Shown: piece by piece, positions 10,183 to 25,210 of the stretch
How the letters are laid out: every line of letters starts with the position of its first letter
How positions within the stretch are numbered: position 1 is the stretch's first letter
Source: Erwinia billingiae Eb661
Lineage (GTDB): Bacteria; Pseudomonadota; Gammaproteobacteria; Enterobacterales; Enterobacteriaceae
Direction: 5' to 3'
DNA length: 64,000 bases
NCBI RefSeq assembly: GCF_000196615.1
Contig: NC_014306.1
Span: forward strand, 186,001 to 250,000
Translations under genes and position numbers: made by a program
Notes under the pieces: model-generated
Told to the model about the DNA's origin: nothing
Databases searched by the model: none
The model's input: the letters and a program-made list of their open reading frames with translations, nothing else

Positions 10183-10978
10183 AGAGCGTCCTACCGTGCT
10201 GGTTTTTGACTCCGGCGTCGGTGGGCTTTCAGTCTATGAAGAGCTCCGGCAGCTGATGCCGGATCTCCACTACCTTTATGCCTTCGATAACGTGGCCTTT
10301 CCTTATGGTGAAAAGTCTGAAGAGTTCATCGTTCATCGCGTTGTCGATATCGTAGAGGCTGTCACCCGTCGCTACCCGCTGGCGTTAGTGGTGATAGCCT
10401 GTAACTCTGCCAGTACCGTTACCCTCCCAGCACTTCGTGCCCGTTTTGACTTCCCTGTTGTTGGCGTCGTGCCCGCGATTAAACCGGCTGCCCGTTTGAC
10501 CCGTAATGGCATCGTCGGATTACTGGCGACGCGAGGTACGGTTAAGCGTCCTTATACTCACGAGCTGGTGGCGCGTTTTGCCAGTGAATGTAAAACGGAA
10601 ATGTTGGGATCGGCAGAGCTGGTTGAGCTGGCTGAAGCCAAGCTGCAGGGTAAGCCCGTTCCGCTGGAAGAGGTTCGCCGCATTTTGCAGCCGTGGCTGC
10701 GAATGAAAGAACCGCCGGATACCGTCGTGCTGGGCTGTACCCACTTTCCTCTGTTAAATGAGGAGTTACAGCAGGTATTGCCGGAAGGGACGCGTTTAGT
10801 GGATTCAGGCGCGGCGATAGCGCGTCGTACGGCCTGGTTATTAGAAAATGAATCCCCGGCAGCTTTTTCTGCCGACAGCAATATCGCTTTCTGCATGGAC
10901 ATCACCGAGCAGGCAGTACAATTAATGCCCGTTTTGAAGCGTTATGGCTTCGAAAAGCTCGAAAAACTGGCACTTTAG
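10127..10978 (+). CDS. murI: glutamate racemase
   Basis: MurI makes D-glutamate for peptidoglycan. The 283-residue product has both catalytic cysteines, in VIACNSAST and VLGCTHFPL, and the [10 protein letters not shown] motif near the N-terminus. Like the E. coli enzyme it carries an N-terminal extension of about 20 residues, which in E. coli takes part in activation by UDP-MurNAc-L-alanine. It begins inside btuB in another frame; the same overlap is known in E. coli. The rRNA operon promoter follows within 60 bases. Confidence 0.97.
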   Translation: MAIKLQEGSITSAAATPSKERPTVLVFDSGVGGLSVYEELRQLMPDLHYLYAFDNVAFPYGEKSEEFIVHRVVDIVEAVTRRYPLALVVIACNSASTVTLPALRARFDFPVVGVVPAIKPAARLTRNGIVGLLATRGTVKRPYTHELVARFASECKTEMLGSAELVELAEAKLQGKPVPLEEVRRILQPWLRMKEPPDTVVLGCTHFPLLNEELQQVLPEGTRLVDSGAAIARRTAWLLENESPAAFSADSNIAFCMDITEQAVQLMPVLKRYGFEKLEKLAL

Positions 10979-11029
10979 TCGGTTTGTGAGTGAAAAATAA
11001 TCGGTTGAAAAGTTTTTTGCATTTAGCGC

Positions 11030-11065
11030 TTGTCAGACTCCAGAAAATCCCTATACTGCGCCTCC
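11030..11065 (+). promoter_or_regulatory. rRNA operon promoter P1
   Basis: The -35 TTGTCA (11030-11035) and -10 TATACT (11052-11057) are separated by the 16-bp spacer typical of rrn P1. A GC-rich discriminator (GCGCCTCC) follows, which is the basis of ppGpp and growth-rate control. The A/T-rich tract at about 10990-11025 fits an UP element. Confidence 0.88.
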
Positions 11066-11126
11066 ACTGACACGGAACAACGACTTACAGGTCGCCGGGT
11101 CAGGAAGAGAAAAGTGAGAAAATTCC

Positions 11127-11154
11127 TTGACTCTTCAGCGGGAAAGCGTAATAT
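11127..11154 (+). promoter_or_regulatory. rRNA operon promoter P2
   Basis: TTGACT (11127-11132) and TAATAT (11149-11154) with a 16-bp spacer lie about 97 bp after P1, as expected for the second rrn promoter. Confidence 0.85.
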
Positions 11155-11187
11155 CTGCACCCCGCGCCACACGAGATTATGTGGCAC

Positions 11188-11200
11188 TGCTCTTTAACAA
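11188..11200 (+). promoter_or_regulatory. boxA antitermination element of the rrn leader
   Basis: The sequence TGCTCTTTAACAA is the standard rrn boxA, bound as RNA by NusB-S10 to prevent Rho termination. A second copy, TGCTCTTTAACAA, lies in the 16S-23S spacer at 13351-13363. Confidence 0.9.
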
Positions 11201-11203
11201 TTT

Positions 11204-12939
<1,736 letters not shown>

Positions 12940-12969
12940 AGAAAAGTAACGAGCAGAAAAAACCTCTAC

Positions 12970-13046
<77 letters not shown>

Positions 13047-13217
13047 AATTTTCACTCATGCTGCGTTATGCGCGCGGTCGTTTACCTTCAGTAAACTTCC
13101 CTTTCGCATGCCTTGCCTGAGCAAAAATTACATTTCTCCCAAAGAGTTATGTCCTCAACGTCCTCTTCGAAAGAAAAGAACGTAAGTGGTAGTAGATGGT
13201 CTCTGCAGTAACTGTAT

Positions 13218-13293
13218 GGGGCTATAGCTCAGCTGGGAGAGCGCCTGCCTTGCACGCAGGAGGTCAGCGGTTCGATCCCGCTTAGCTCCACCA
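13218..13293 (+). tRNA. alaT: tRNA-Ala (TGC)
   Basis: A 76-base cloverleaf with anticodon TGC and encoded CCA, 171 bases after tRNA-Ile in the rRNA spacer. The letter of the gene symbol is arbitrary. Confidence 0.97.
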
Positions 13294-13494
13294 TGCAGTT
13301 TTCTGACAATACTTCAGAGCGTACCGGCAACGGTGTGCTGCGAAGTATTATGCTCTTTAACAATCCGGAACAAGCTGAAAATTGAAACGACATGTCGTTT
13401 TCATTCTCCGTAATAAGAATGAAATTAACGATATGTTCGAGTCTCTCAAATGCTTACAACAGCACGTGTCTTTCGGGACGCTTGTGGGTTGTGA

Positions 13495-16402
<2,908 letters not shown>

Positions 16403-16507
16403 ACAACACCAGAAGCGTTCTGGTGGTGTCTGAGAGACACGAACAGATATTTTCAGCTTGAACCGGATAAATTTGCGCGGCCCTATGGCGGCGTGAATAA
16501 CAGAATT

Positions 16508-16627
16508 TGCCTGGCGGCTTTAGCGCGGTGGTCCCACCTGACCCCATGCCGAACTCAGAAGTGAAACGCCGTAGCGCCGATGGTAGTGTGGGGTCTCCCC
16601 ATGCGAGAGTAGGGAACTGCCAGGCAT
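16508..16627 (+). rRNA. 5S ribosomal RNA
   Basis: A 120-base gene from TGCCTGGCGGC to GCCAGGCAT with paired ends. It follows 23S after 105 bases. Confidence 0.98.
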
Positions 16628-16726
16628 CAATTTAGACCATTTTATGGTCATGACCTTTCCAGTGACACGGAAAGGGCGAAACACCTGATATCAGAAGCAA
16701 CATTCTGAAGTCAGTACAGAATCGGT

Positions 16727-16803
16727 GGAGCGGTAGTTCAGTTGGTTAGAATACCTGCCTGTCACGCAGGGGGTCGCGGGTTCGAGCCCCGTCCGTTCCG
16801 CCA
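16727..16803 (+). tRNA. aspT: tRNA-Asp (GTC)
   Basis: A 77-base cloverleaf with anticodon GTC and encoded CCA. It is a distal tRNA of the rRNA operon, followed after 7 bases by tRNA-Trp, the arrangement found after E. coli rrnC. Confidence 0.97.
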
Positions 16804-16810
16804 CCCTTTT

Positions 16811-16886
16811 AGGGGCGTAGTTCAATTGGTAGAGCACCGGTCTCCAAAACCGGGTGTTGGGAGTTCGAGTCTCTCCGCCCCTGCCA
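16811..16886 (+). tRNA. trpT: tRNA-Trp (CCA)
   Basis: A 76-base cloverleaf with anticodon CCA and encoded CCA end. It is the last gene of the rRNA operon; a strong terminator begins 9 bases later. Confidence 0.97.
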
Positions 16887-16895
16887 TTAAAAATG

Positions 16896-16925
16896 ATCCT
16901 TTGCTTCGGCAAAGGATTTTTTTTT
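16896..16925 (+). terminator. terminator of the rRNA operon
   Basis: A 9-bp stem (ATCCTTTGC with GCAAAGGAT) closed by the stable TTCG tetraloop is followed by a run of T's. Confidence 0.93.
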
Positions 16926-16980
16926 GCCTGTAATACAGCGATTTCTGCTGCAAACTCCTCCAATTCCCTCTCTTCAGATG

Positions 16981-17006
16981 AAAAAAATGGCCAGTAAACT
17001 GACCAT
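16981..17006 (-). terminator. terminator of hdfR
   Basis: An imperfect hairpin with arms ATGG-C-CAGT and ACTG-A-CCAT (one mismatch) is bordered by seven A's on the plus strand, which form the T-run for the minus-strand hdfR transcript. Confidence 0.7.
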
Positions 17007-17029
17007 TCTGCTCGCTTTTCATGCCCGAG

Positions 17030-17860
17030 TTACTGCGTATTAACCGGAAATTTAATCAACTGACGAATATGCGTTTGTTGATCGCTGTTCTGTAGCCACA
17101 CGGCATAAAGCGGTCTGACGGCCACTGGCGTGTCCGGGATCACCACCAGATCCGGGTATTCACTTTGCCAGATGTCCGGCAAGAATGAGCAGGCTCCCGT
17201 GGTGTGCAGCAGCTGCCGGGTTAAATGGGCCGAGGTGGTCGTTAACACAGGGACGTCATCTGCACCGGCAAGGTAGCTCTCATGTTGGTGAAAATCAGCG
17301 CCCCATTCCAGCTTGATATAGTCATATTTCTCACGTTTGTCCGTTTTTCGTGAACGATACAGGGTTAATGAGATATGCCCAATTTGCTGGCTGGTGAGCT
17401 CATCCATTTTCGGTGCCTCAGTGGTGATCAGCAGATCCAACTGACGCTCATGCAATTGCTTCACCAGCAGATGACGCTGAGCGACGCGCGCTTCGAGGTG
17501 CAGGCTTTCACGATTCTCATACAGTGTCTGCAGCCAGGGCGTGAGGTAAGCCTCCCATAACGACGCACTGGCCCCTATCGACAGCTCATGATGCTGCTGG
17601 GTGTGCGAGACTTCCTTCTTGGCCATCATCCATGTGCTCATCAAACTTTCGGCGTAAGGCAACAGGCGCTCACCAGCCGAAGTCAGCCGTATGTTATTGC
17701 GGTGACGGGTAAAAAGATTCACCCCCAGCTGATTTTCAAGCTGCCTGATGCGAAAACTCACGGCCGATTGTGTGAGATAGAGCGCTTCAGCGGCACGTCC
17801 AAAGTGGCGAGTTCTGCTCACTTCAAGAAAGGTCTTCAGTAATTCCGTATCCACATCCAT
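17030..17860 (-). CDS. hdfR: LysR-family regulator HdfR
   Basis: In E. coli HdfR represses the flagellar master operon flhDC and acts on a few other genes. The 276-residue product has the N-terminal LysR winged helix ([19 protein letters not shown], about residues 19-37) and a diverged effector domain. Position between the distal tRNAs of the rRNA operon and divergent maoP matches E. coli, which supports the name; the target genes in this organism are unknown. The ATG at 17860 follows GGAG. Confidence 0.93.
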   Translation of the reverse strand: MDVDTELLKTFLEVSRTRHFGRAAEALYLTQSAVSFRIRQLENQLGVNLFTRHRNNIRLTSAGERLLPYAESLMSTWMMAKKEVSHTQQHHELSIGASASLWEAYLTPWLQTLYENRESLHLEARVAQRHLLVKQLHERQLDLLITTEAPKMDELTSQQIGHISLTLYRSRKTDKREKYDYIKLEWGADFHQHESYLAGADDVPVLTTTSAHLTRQLLHTTGACSFLPDIWQSEYPDLVVIPDTPVAVRPLYAVWLQNSDQQTHIRQLIKFPVNTQ

Positions 17861-17975
17861 CTCCTAAAAAACATTTGTCGTTATGATTTAAATGTTTTGT
17901 TTTACACTCTGTCAAGCGTATCTAATACTCCGCGCCATAAATAGCACGGCCATAGAAGAGTTAGGAGCGTGTAGA

Positions 17976-18314
17976 ATGGCGGAAAGCTTCGCAACAACTA
18001 ATCGTTTTTTTGACAACAAACACTATCCGCGTGGATTCTCCCGTCATGGTGATTTCACCATCAAAGAAGCCCAACTTCTTGAGCGTTATGGTTACGCTTT
18101 TAACGAGTTGGATCTGGTAAAACGTGAGCCTGCAACGGAAGAAGAGCGTCTGTTTGTTGAGGTGTGCCGCGGCATCCGTGAGCCACAGACTGAAGCAGAG
18201 CGCGTCTGGTCCAAGTACATGAGCCGGATTAAGCGTCCTAAACGTTTCCACACCCTGTCTGGCGGTAAGCCACAGATGGAAGGTGTGGAAGATTACACGG
18301 ATAGCGACGATTAA
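17976..18314 (+). CDS. maoP: macrodomain Ori protein MaoP
   Basis: In E. coli MaoP organises the Ori macrodomain together with a short nearby site called maoS. The 112-residue protein is almost the same as E. coli YifE over its length, with the basic tail [17 protein letters not shown] and acidic end DYTDSDD. I start it at ATG 17976, after TAGGAG; an in-frame ATG at 17892 would add 28 unrelated residues. I could not identify maoS with confidence, but the 115-base gap to hdfR is where to look. Confidence 0.95.
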   Translation: MAESFATTNRFFDNKHYPRGFSRHGDFTIKEAQLLERYGYAFNELDLVKREPATEEERLFVEVCRGIREPQTEAERVWSKYMSRIKRPKRFHTLSGGKPQMEGVEDYTDSDD

Positions 18315-18317
18315 GAT

Positions 18318-18340
18318 AAAAGGGGCTTCGGCCCCTTTTT
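18318..18340. terminator. bidirectional terminator between maoP and yifB
   Basis: A 9-bp stem (AAAAGGGGC with GCCCCTTTT) closed by a TTCG loop lies between the convergent genes and touches the yifB stop codon. A-run and T-run flank it on the two sides. Confidence 0.93.
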
Positions 18341-19866
18341 CATTCCAGACTTTTCTGTAGATGGCTAAGTAACCTGTCGATCCCCCGATAACTTAGCGCC
18401 TCGTGCAGGTGCTCTCGCTGAATACTCTCCTTCTTTCCTAAATCTGCAATCGTGCGGGCAACCTTCAGAATACGCTGCCAGGCGCGAACTGACAGACCTA
18501 ACTGATTCAACACCTCTTCGAGCCACTGCGCATCCTGCTGCGTTATCCGGCAATCGCGCTTAATTTCTTTGGGCTGAATCAGGGCATTAACCTTTCCGGC
18601 ACGATTAAGCTGGCGTTGTCGGGCCGCAATCACCCTCAGCCGAATAGTGGTGCTGCTTTCACTGTTGGCGTTTTGCCTGCTCAGTGTGCCAGGTGGAAGC
18701 AGAGGGACTTCAAGCGACAGATCGAAGCGATCGAGGAACGGCCCGGACAGTTTGTTGAGGTAGCGAAGCGTCTGCTGCGGCGTGCTGCGATTATGGGTAC
18801 CCTGATAATGACCTGTCGGGCTGGGGTTCATTGCGGCTATTAACTGAAAGCGCGCCGGGTAGGTCACTTTCGCCCGCGCGCGTGAAATACAAATCTCACC
18901 AGACTCCAGCGGTTCTCTCAGCGCATCCAGCGTTTTACGATCAAACTCTGGCAGCTCATCCAGGAACAGAATGCCATTGTGTGCCAGCGAAATCTCGCCG
19001 GGTTTTGGCATTGAACCGCCACCGACCAGTGCATAGCGTGATGACGTGTGATGAGGGGCCCGGAATGGGCGCTGTCGCCATTGCTGATGCAGGACACCTG
19101 TGCTGACCAGGCTGGCGATTGCGGCGCTCTCCAGGGCCTCCTCATCGCTTAATGATGGCATCAACCCGGTTAGCCTGGTGGCAAGCATGGTCTTCCCTGT
19201 GCCGGGTGGCCCAATCAGTAACAGGTTATGCCCACCGGCGGCACAAATTTCCAGTGCCCGCTTAGCCTGTTGCTGACCCACGATGTCACTGAGGTCTCCT
19301 CCTTGCCAACCTACCTCAGGTAACTCACATCGTGCCTCTTCAAGCGTTGTGTGGCCGGCCAGAAAATGGCAAACGTTTAATAGATGACTGCTCAGCAAGC
19401 TTTTCGCCTCGTGGATCATGCCGACCTCTTCAAGGTTATCGCTCGACAAGATCAGCTGGCGCTGTGCCTGAGTGGCTGCCAGCGCTGCGGGAATAGCGCC
19501 CTGTACGCCACGGAGAGCACCTGTTAAAGCTAACTCTCCCAGGAATTCAAATTGCCCCAATTTCTCCGCAGGAATCTGTTCTGAGGCCGCCAGAATCGCT
19601 ATTGCGATAGGAAGATCGTATCTTCCTCCTTCTTTGGGAAGATCGGCTGGCGCAAGATTGACGGTGATGCGTTTAGCGGGAAAGGTAAAGCCACAGTTGA
19701 TGATGGCACTGCGTACCCGATCGCGGGCTTCTTTTACCGTCGTTTCAGGCAGACCCACCAGTGAAAGCGCGGGCAGGCCATTACTGAGATGAACTTCAAC
19801 CAACACCAATGGCGCCTCGATACCAATAGCGGCTCGGGTATAGGCGAGAGATAGCGACATAGACAC
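18340..19866 (-). CDS. yifB: AAA+ ATPase YifB (ComM, Mg-chelatase subunit-like)
   Basis: The 508-residue protein has an N-terminal ChlI/Lon-like fold (about residues 1-170), an AAA+ module with Walker A GPPGTGKTM near 220 and Walker B LFLDELPEF near 300, and a C-terminal helical lid. Its homologue ComM in Haemophilus and Vibrio is a hexameric helicase that drives branch migration during natural transformation. Its role in enterobacteria is less clear. The name is by homology; no metal-chelatase function is implied. Confidence 0.94.
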   Translation of the reverse strand: MSMSLSLAYTRAAIGIEAPLVLVEVHLSNGLPALSLVGLPETTVKEARDRVRSAIINCGFTFPAKRITVNLAPADLPKEGGRYDLPIAIAILAASEQIPAEKLGQFEFLGELALTGALRGVQGAIPAALAATQAQRQLILSSDNLEEVGMIHEAKSLLSSHLLNVCHFLAGHTTLEEARCELPEVGWQGGDLSDIVGQQQAKRALEICAAGGHNLLLIGPPGTGKTMLATRLTGLMPSLSDEEALESAAIASLVSTGVLHQQWRQRPFRAPHHTSSRYALVGGGSMPKPGEISLAHNGILFLDELPEFDRKTLDALREPLESGEICISRARAKVTYPARFQLIAAMNPSPTGHYQGTHNRSTPQQTLRYLNKLSGPFLDRFDLSLEVPLLPPGTLSRQNANSESSTTIRLRVIAARQRQLNRAGKVNALIQPKEIKRDCRITQQDAQWLEEVLNQLGLSVRAWQRILKVARTIADLGKKESIQREHLHEALSYRGIDRLLSHLQKSLE

Positions 19867-20135
19867 TCCTTGTTTATCGCAGTCTTACTTTTCAGCGGAA
19901 CACTTTCGAGTGCCCGCGGCTGCTTTACCGGGCGGGCTCGCAAAGAACATCGTCCTGAGGACAGATTTTATGAGTGGCGTTCGACAGGGCTCGCAATATG
20001 AACGGTGTTTTTTTCACCTGTAGTCATTGCGCAGGGTGCGTAATGAATAATTTTCAGGATCTGGCTTACTCCCTGAATAACCATCGCTTTTTTGAATATT
20101 GCAGCGCGCAGCATAAAATAAAATGATCAAAAAAG
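19867..20135. other. non-coding upstream region between yifB and the ilv promoter
   Basis: This 269-base stretch separates yifB from the ilvL promoter. I see no gene, tRNA or convincing small RNA in it. It has A/T-rich patches near its right end that could bind IHF or Lrp, as at the E. coli ilv promoter, but no site can be called by eye. Confidence 0.5.
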
Positions 20136-20163
20136 TTGAGTTTGACTCGCTAACTGTGATAAC
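20136..20163 (+). promoter_or_regulatory. predicted ilvLXGMEDA promoter
   Basis: TTGAGT (20136-20141) and GATAAC (20158-20163) with a 16-base spacer lie 42 bases before ilvL. The match is moderate. A start here would give a short leader ahead of the attenuator. Confidence 0.45.
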
Positions 20164-20205
20164 TCTGTAGGCATTACTTCGAACAAGCGAAATTATCGAA
20201 TACAA

Positions 20206-20304
20206 ATGAAAGCCCTTCTACGAGTCGTCAGCCTAGTCATTATTAACGTCGTCGTGATTATTATCACGCCGTGCGGGGCTACGCTCGGAGAAAGAAAGGC
20301 TTAA
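20206..20304 (+). CDS. ilvL: ilv operon leader peptide
   Basis: A 32-codon ORF, the same length as E. coli ilvL, with the closely similar core SLVIINVVVIIITPCGA. It holds 6 Val, 5 Ile and 4 Leu codons, mostly in one block (residues 7-20). Ribosome stalling there when branched-chain aminoacyl-tRNA is scarce prevents the downstream terminator from forming. The terminator stem starts 22 bases after the stop codon. Confidence 0.95.
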   Translation: MKALLRVVSLVIINVVVIIITPCGATLGERKA

Positions 20305-20326
20305 AAATCAAGCCTGATTTCGAAAG

Positions 20327-20361
20327 AACCCCCGCACCGAAAGGTCCGGGGGTTTTTTTTT
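20327..20361 (+). terminator. ilv attenuator
   Basis: A 12-position stem with one mismatch (AACCCCCG-ACC with GGT-CGGGGGTT) and a GAAA loop is followed by nine T's. It lies between ilvL and ilvX and is the transcription attenuator of the ilv operon. Confidence 0.95.
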
Positions 20362-20391
20362 GGCAGGTTATCAATGACAGAGGAACAGATT

Positions 20392-20442
20392 ATGAACAGT
20401 AGAATAAAATGCTGTTGTTCCCAGCCAGAGGCGGGGAAATAA
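20392..20442 (+). CDS. ilvX: small peptide IlvX
   Basis: A 16-codon [19 protein letters not shown], lies between the attenuator and ilvG. E. coli has a 16-residue IlvX at the same place with a related N-terminus (MNNSTK). AGGAAC is well spaced before the ATG, and the stop codon ends 2 bases before the ilvG ATG, which suggests translational coupling. The peptide's function is unknown. It has three consecutive Cys codons. Confidence 0.8.
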   Translation: MNSRIKCCCSQPEAGK

Positions 20443-20444
20443 CT

Positions 20445-22087
<1,643 letters not shown>

Positions 22088-22091
<4 letters not shown>

Positions 22092-22345
22092 TGCAGCATC
22101 AATTGTCTATCGAAGCCCGCTTCAGACCCGAAATACTGGAGCGGATATTGCGGGTTGTCAGACACCGTGGTTTTCAGGTGTGTGCGATGAATATGGCTTC
22201 CAGTAATAATACCGACAACATTAATATTGAAATGACCGTTGCCAGCCAGCGCTCAGTCGATTTACTGTCAACACAATTAAGCAAGCTGATGGATGTCGCG
22301 TGCGTCCAGATCCAACAACAGACAACACAACAGATCCGCGCCTGA
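22088..22345 (+). CDS. ilvM: acetolactate synthase II small subunit
   Basis: The 85-residue regulatory subunit has one ACT domain ([22 protein letters not shown] split here, residues 6-27 region) and is needed for IlvG activity and stability. The start MMQHQ overlaps the ilvG stop as ATGATG, which implies coupled translation. Length and position match E. coli. Confidence 0.96.
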
Positions 22346-22364
22346 GCGCGAAAGGAAAATAAGA

Positions 22365-23291
22365 ATGACGAAGAAAGCTGACTTTATCTGGTTCAATGGC
22401 GAGATGGTTAAGTGGGAAGACGCGAAGGTCAGCGTGATGTCCCACGCACTGCACTACGGTACGTCTGTGTTTGAAGGCGTCCGCTGCTACGACTCGCACA
22501 AAGGCCCGGTAGTCTTCCGCCATCGTGAACATATGCAGCGCCTGCACGACTCTGCAAAAATCTATCGTTTCCCGGTCAGCCAGAGCGTTGATGAACTGAT
22601 GGAAGCGTGCCGCGAAGTTCTGCGCGTCAACAAACTGAAAAGCGCTTATATCCGTCCGCTGGTCTTCGTTGGCGACGTGGGTCTGGGTGTTAACCCGCCA
22701 GAAGGCTTCAGCACCGATGTGATCATTGCCGCGTTCCCTTGGGGCGCGTACCTGGGTCCTGAAGCGCTGGAGCAGGGTATTGATGCCATGGTGTCCTCCT
22801 GGAACCGTGTGGCACCCAACACCATCCCAACTGCTGCTAAAGCGGGCGGTAACTACCTGTCCTCACTGCTGGTAGGCAGCGAAGCTCGCCGCCACGGCTA
22901 TCAGGAAGGTATCGCTCTGGATACTCAGGGCTACATCTCTGAAGGTGCGGGTGAGAACCTGTTCGAAGTGAAAGAGGGCATTCTGTTTACCCCGCCATTC
23001 ACCTCTTCCGCGCTGCCGGGCATTACGCGTGATGCGATCATCAAGCTGGCTAAAGACATGGGTATCGAAGTGCGTGAGCAGGTGCTGTCACGTGAATCTC
23101 TGTATCTGGCCGATGAAGTCTTCATGTCAGGTACGGCTGCTGAAATCACACCGGTTCGCAGCGTAGACGGTATCCAGGTAGGTGAAGGCAAGCGCGGCCC
23201 GGTTACTGCCCGCATTCAGTCCGCCTTCTTCGGCCTGTTCACTGGCGAAACAGAAGACAAATGGGGCTGGCTGGATTCGGTTAACCCATAA
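22365..23291 (+). CDS. ilvE: branched-chain amino acid aminotransferase
   Basis: IlvE makes the last transfer to Val, Ile and Leu, using glutamate and PLP. The 308-residue product is a class IV aminotransferase. The PLP lysine lies near residue 160 in TAAKAGGNYL, and GYISEGAGENLFEV and PFTSSALPGITRD are family motifs. ATG 22365 follows AAAGGA; the earlier in-frame ATG at 22293 falls inside ilvM and gives an unrelated N-terminus. Confidence 0.98.
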   Translation: MTKKADFIWFNGEMVKWEDAKVSVMSHALHYGTSVFEGVRCYDSHKGPVVFRHREHMQRLHDSAKIYRFPVSQSVDELMEACREVLRVNKLKSAYIRPLVFVGDVGLGVNPPEGFSTDVIIAAFPWGAYLGPEALEQGIDAMVSSWNRVAPNTIPTAAKAGGNYLSSLLVGSEARRHGYQEGIALDTQGYISEGAGENLFEVKEGILFTPPFTSSALPGITRDAIIKLAKDMGIEVREQVLSRESLYLADEVFMSGTAAEITPVRSVDGIQVGEGKRGPVTARIQSAFFGLFTGETEDKWGWLDSVNP

Positions 23292-23306
23292 TAAAAAAAT
23301 ACCTGA

Positions 23307-23328
23307 GCGGGCGTCATATGACGCCCGC
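23307..23328 (+). other. ilvE-ilvD intercistronic hairpin
   Basis: A near-perfect 22-base palindrome with 10-base arms (GCGGGCGTCA with TGACGCCCGC) and no T-run. It probably stabilises or processes the operon mRNA. It stands alone and does not have the form of a REP element. Confidence 0.6.
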
Positions 23329-23354
23329 GCACTATCTGATTTTGGAGTATGAGC

Positions 23355-25205
23355 ATGCCTAAGTTACGTTCCGCTACCACCACACATGGCCGCAATATGG
23401 CCGGTGCCCGTGCCCTCTGGCGCGCCACTGGAATGACCGACGACGATTTCGGTAAGCCAATCATTGCGGTAGTTAACTCCTTTACCCAGTTCGTACCGGG
23501 CCACGTTCACCTGCGCGACATGGGGAAACTGGTCGCTGAGCAGATTGAAGCGTCCGGCGGCGTGGCAAAAGAGTTCAACACCATTGCGGTGGATGATGGG
23601 ATCGCGATGGGGCATGGCGGCATGCTGTACTCCCTGCCGTCGCGTGAATTGATTGCAGACTCGGTTGAGTACATGGTGAATGCGCACTGTGCCGATGCGA
23701 TGGTCTGTATCTCCAACTGCGACAAAATCACCCCGGGGATGCTGATGGCTTCCCTGCGTTTGAATATCCCCGTGATCTTCGTTTCTGGCGGCCCGATGGA
23801 AGCCGGTAAAACCAAGCTCTCTGACAAAATCATCAAGCTGGATTTGGTTGATGCGATGATCCAGGGCGCAAACCCGAACGTCAGCGATGCCGACAGCGAG
23901 CAGATCGAACGCTCCGCGTGCCCGACCTGTGGCTCCTGTTCCGGTATGTTTACCGCCAACTCGATGAACTGCCTGACCGAAGCGCTGGGCCTTTCCCAAC
24001 CGGGTAACGGTTCACTGCTGGCGACTCACGCCGACCGTAAAGACCTGTTCCTGAATGCCGGTAAGCGCATTGTTGAACTGACCAAACGCTGGTATCAGCA
24101 GGATGATGAAAGCGCGCTGCCGCGTAACATCGCCAATAAAGCGGCTTTCGAGAACGCCATGACGTTGGATATCGCCATGGGCGGTTCCACCAACACCGTT
24201 CTGCACCTGCTGGCCGCTGCGCTGGAAGGTGATATCGACTTCAACATGTCAGACATTGACCGTCTGTCACGCAAAGTGCCACACCTGTGTAAAGTGGCGC
24301 CGAGCACCCCGAAATACCATATGGAAGACGTGCACCGCGCCGGTGGCGTATTCGGTATCCTCGGCGAATTAAGCCGTGCCGGCCTGATGGATCAAAGCGT
24401 CCGTAACGTGCTGGGTCTGACCCTGCAGGAAACGCTGGATCAGTACGACATCATGCTGACCAAAGATGAAGACGTGAAGAAAATGTTCCGTGCTGGCCCG
24501 GCCGGTATCCGCACCACGCAGGCGTTCTCTCAGGACTGCCGCTGGGAAACGCTGGATGACGATCGCAAAGAAGGCTGTATTCGTACGCGTGAATTCGCCT
24601 TCAGTCAGGACGGTGGTCTGGCCGTGCTGTACGGTAACCTCGCTGAAGATGGTTGCATCGTCAAAACGGCGGGCGTGGAAAAAGAGAGCCACACCTTCCG
24701 TGGTCCGGCCAAAGTTTACGAAAGCCAGGATGATGCCGTTGCGGCGATCCTGGGCGGCAAAGTGGTTGCCGGTGACGTGGTTGTAATCCGTTACGAAGGG
24801 CCTAAAGGCGGACCGGGCATGCAGGAAATGCTTTACCCGACCACCTATCTGAAATCGATGGGCCTCGGTAAAAGCTGTGCGCTGATCACCGATGGACGCT
24901 TCTCCGGCGGTACTTCCGGGCTGTCAATCGGCCATGCTTCACCAGAAGCGGCCAGCGGCGGAACCATTGCGCTGGTGAGAGACGGCGACATCATTGATAT
25001 CGATATTCCTAATCGCGGCATCAAGGTTGATGTGCCAGATAACGTGCTGCATGCCCGTCGCGAAGAAGAAGAAGCCCGCGGTAGCGAGGCCTACACGCCA
25101 CATGGTCGTGTGCGTGAAGTTTCCTATGCCCTGCGCGCTTATGCCTTACTGGCAACCAGTGCGGACAAGGGCGCTGTGCGTGACAAGAGCAAGCTGGGAG
25201 GCTAA
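23355..25205 (+). CDS. ilvD: dihydroxy-acid dehydratase
   Basis: IlvD dehydrates dihydroxy acids to the 2-keto acids that precede Val and Ile; it carries an oxygen-sensitive iron-sulphur cluster. The 616-residue product has the cluster cysteines in [14 protein letters not shown] and [13 protein letters not shown] and the C-terminal [14 protein letters not shown] signature. I prefer ATG 23355 to the ATG at 23349, because TTGGAG at 23342-23347 is 7 bases from the former and only 1 from the latter. Confidence 0.98.
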   Translation: MPKLRSATTTHGRNMAGARALWRATGMTDDDFGKPIIAVVNSFTQFVPGHVHLRDMGKLVAEQIEASGGVAKEFNTIAVDDGIAMGHGGMLYSLPSRELIADSVEYMVNAHCADAMVCISNCDKITPGMLMASLRLNIPVIFVSGGPMEAGKTKLSDKIIKLDLVDAMIQGANPNVSDADSEQIERSACPTCGSCSGMFTANSMNCLTEALGLSQPGNGSLLATHADRKDLFLNAGKRIVELTKRWYQQDDESALPRNIANKAAFENAMTLDIAMGGSTNTVLHLLAAALEGDIDFNMSDIDRLSRKVPHLCKVAPSTPKYHMEDVHRAGGVFGILGELSRAGLMDQSVRNVLGLTLQETLDQYDIMLTKDEDVKKMFRAGPAGIRTTQAFSQDCRWETLDDDRKEGCIRTREFAFSQDGGLAVLYGNLAEDGCIVKTAGVEKESHTFRGPAKVYESQDDAVAAILGGKVVAGDVVVIRYEGPKGGPGMQEMLYPTTYLKSMGLGKSCALITDGRFSGGTSGLSIGHASPEAASGGTIALVRDGDIIDIDIPNRGIKVDVPDNVLHARREEEEARGSEAYTPHGRVREVSYALRAYALLATSADKGAVRDKSKLGG

Positions 25206-25210
25206 CAACG

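Noticed and set aside
23307..23328. Palindrome between ilvE and ilvD as a REP element or operator
   Set aside because: Single copy, without REP features; better seen as an intercistronic mRNA hairpin.
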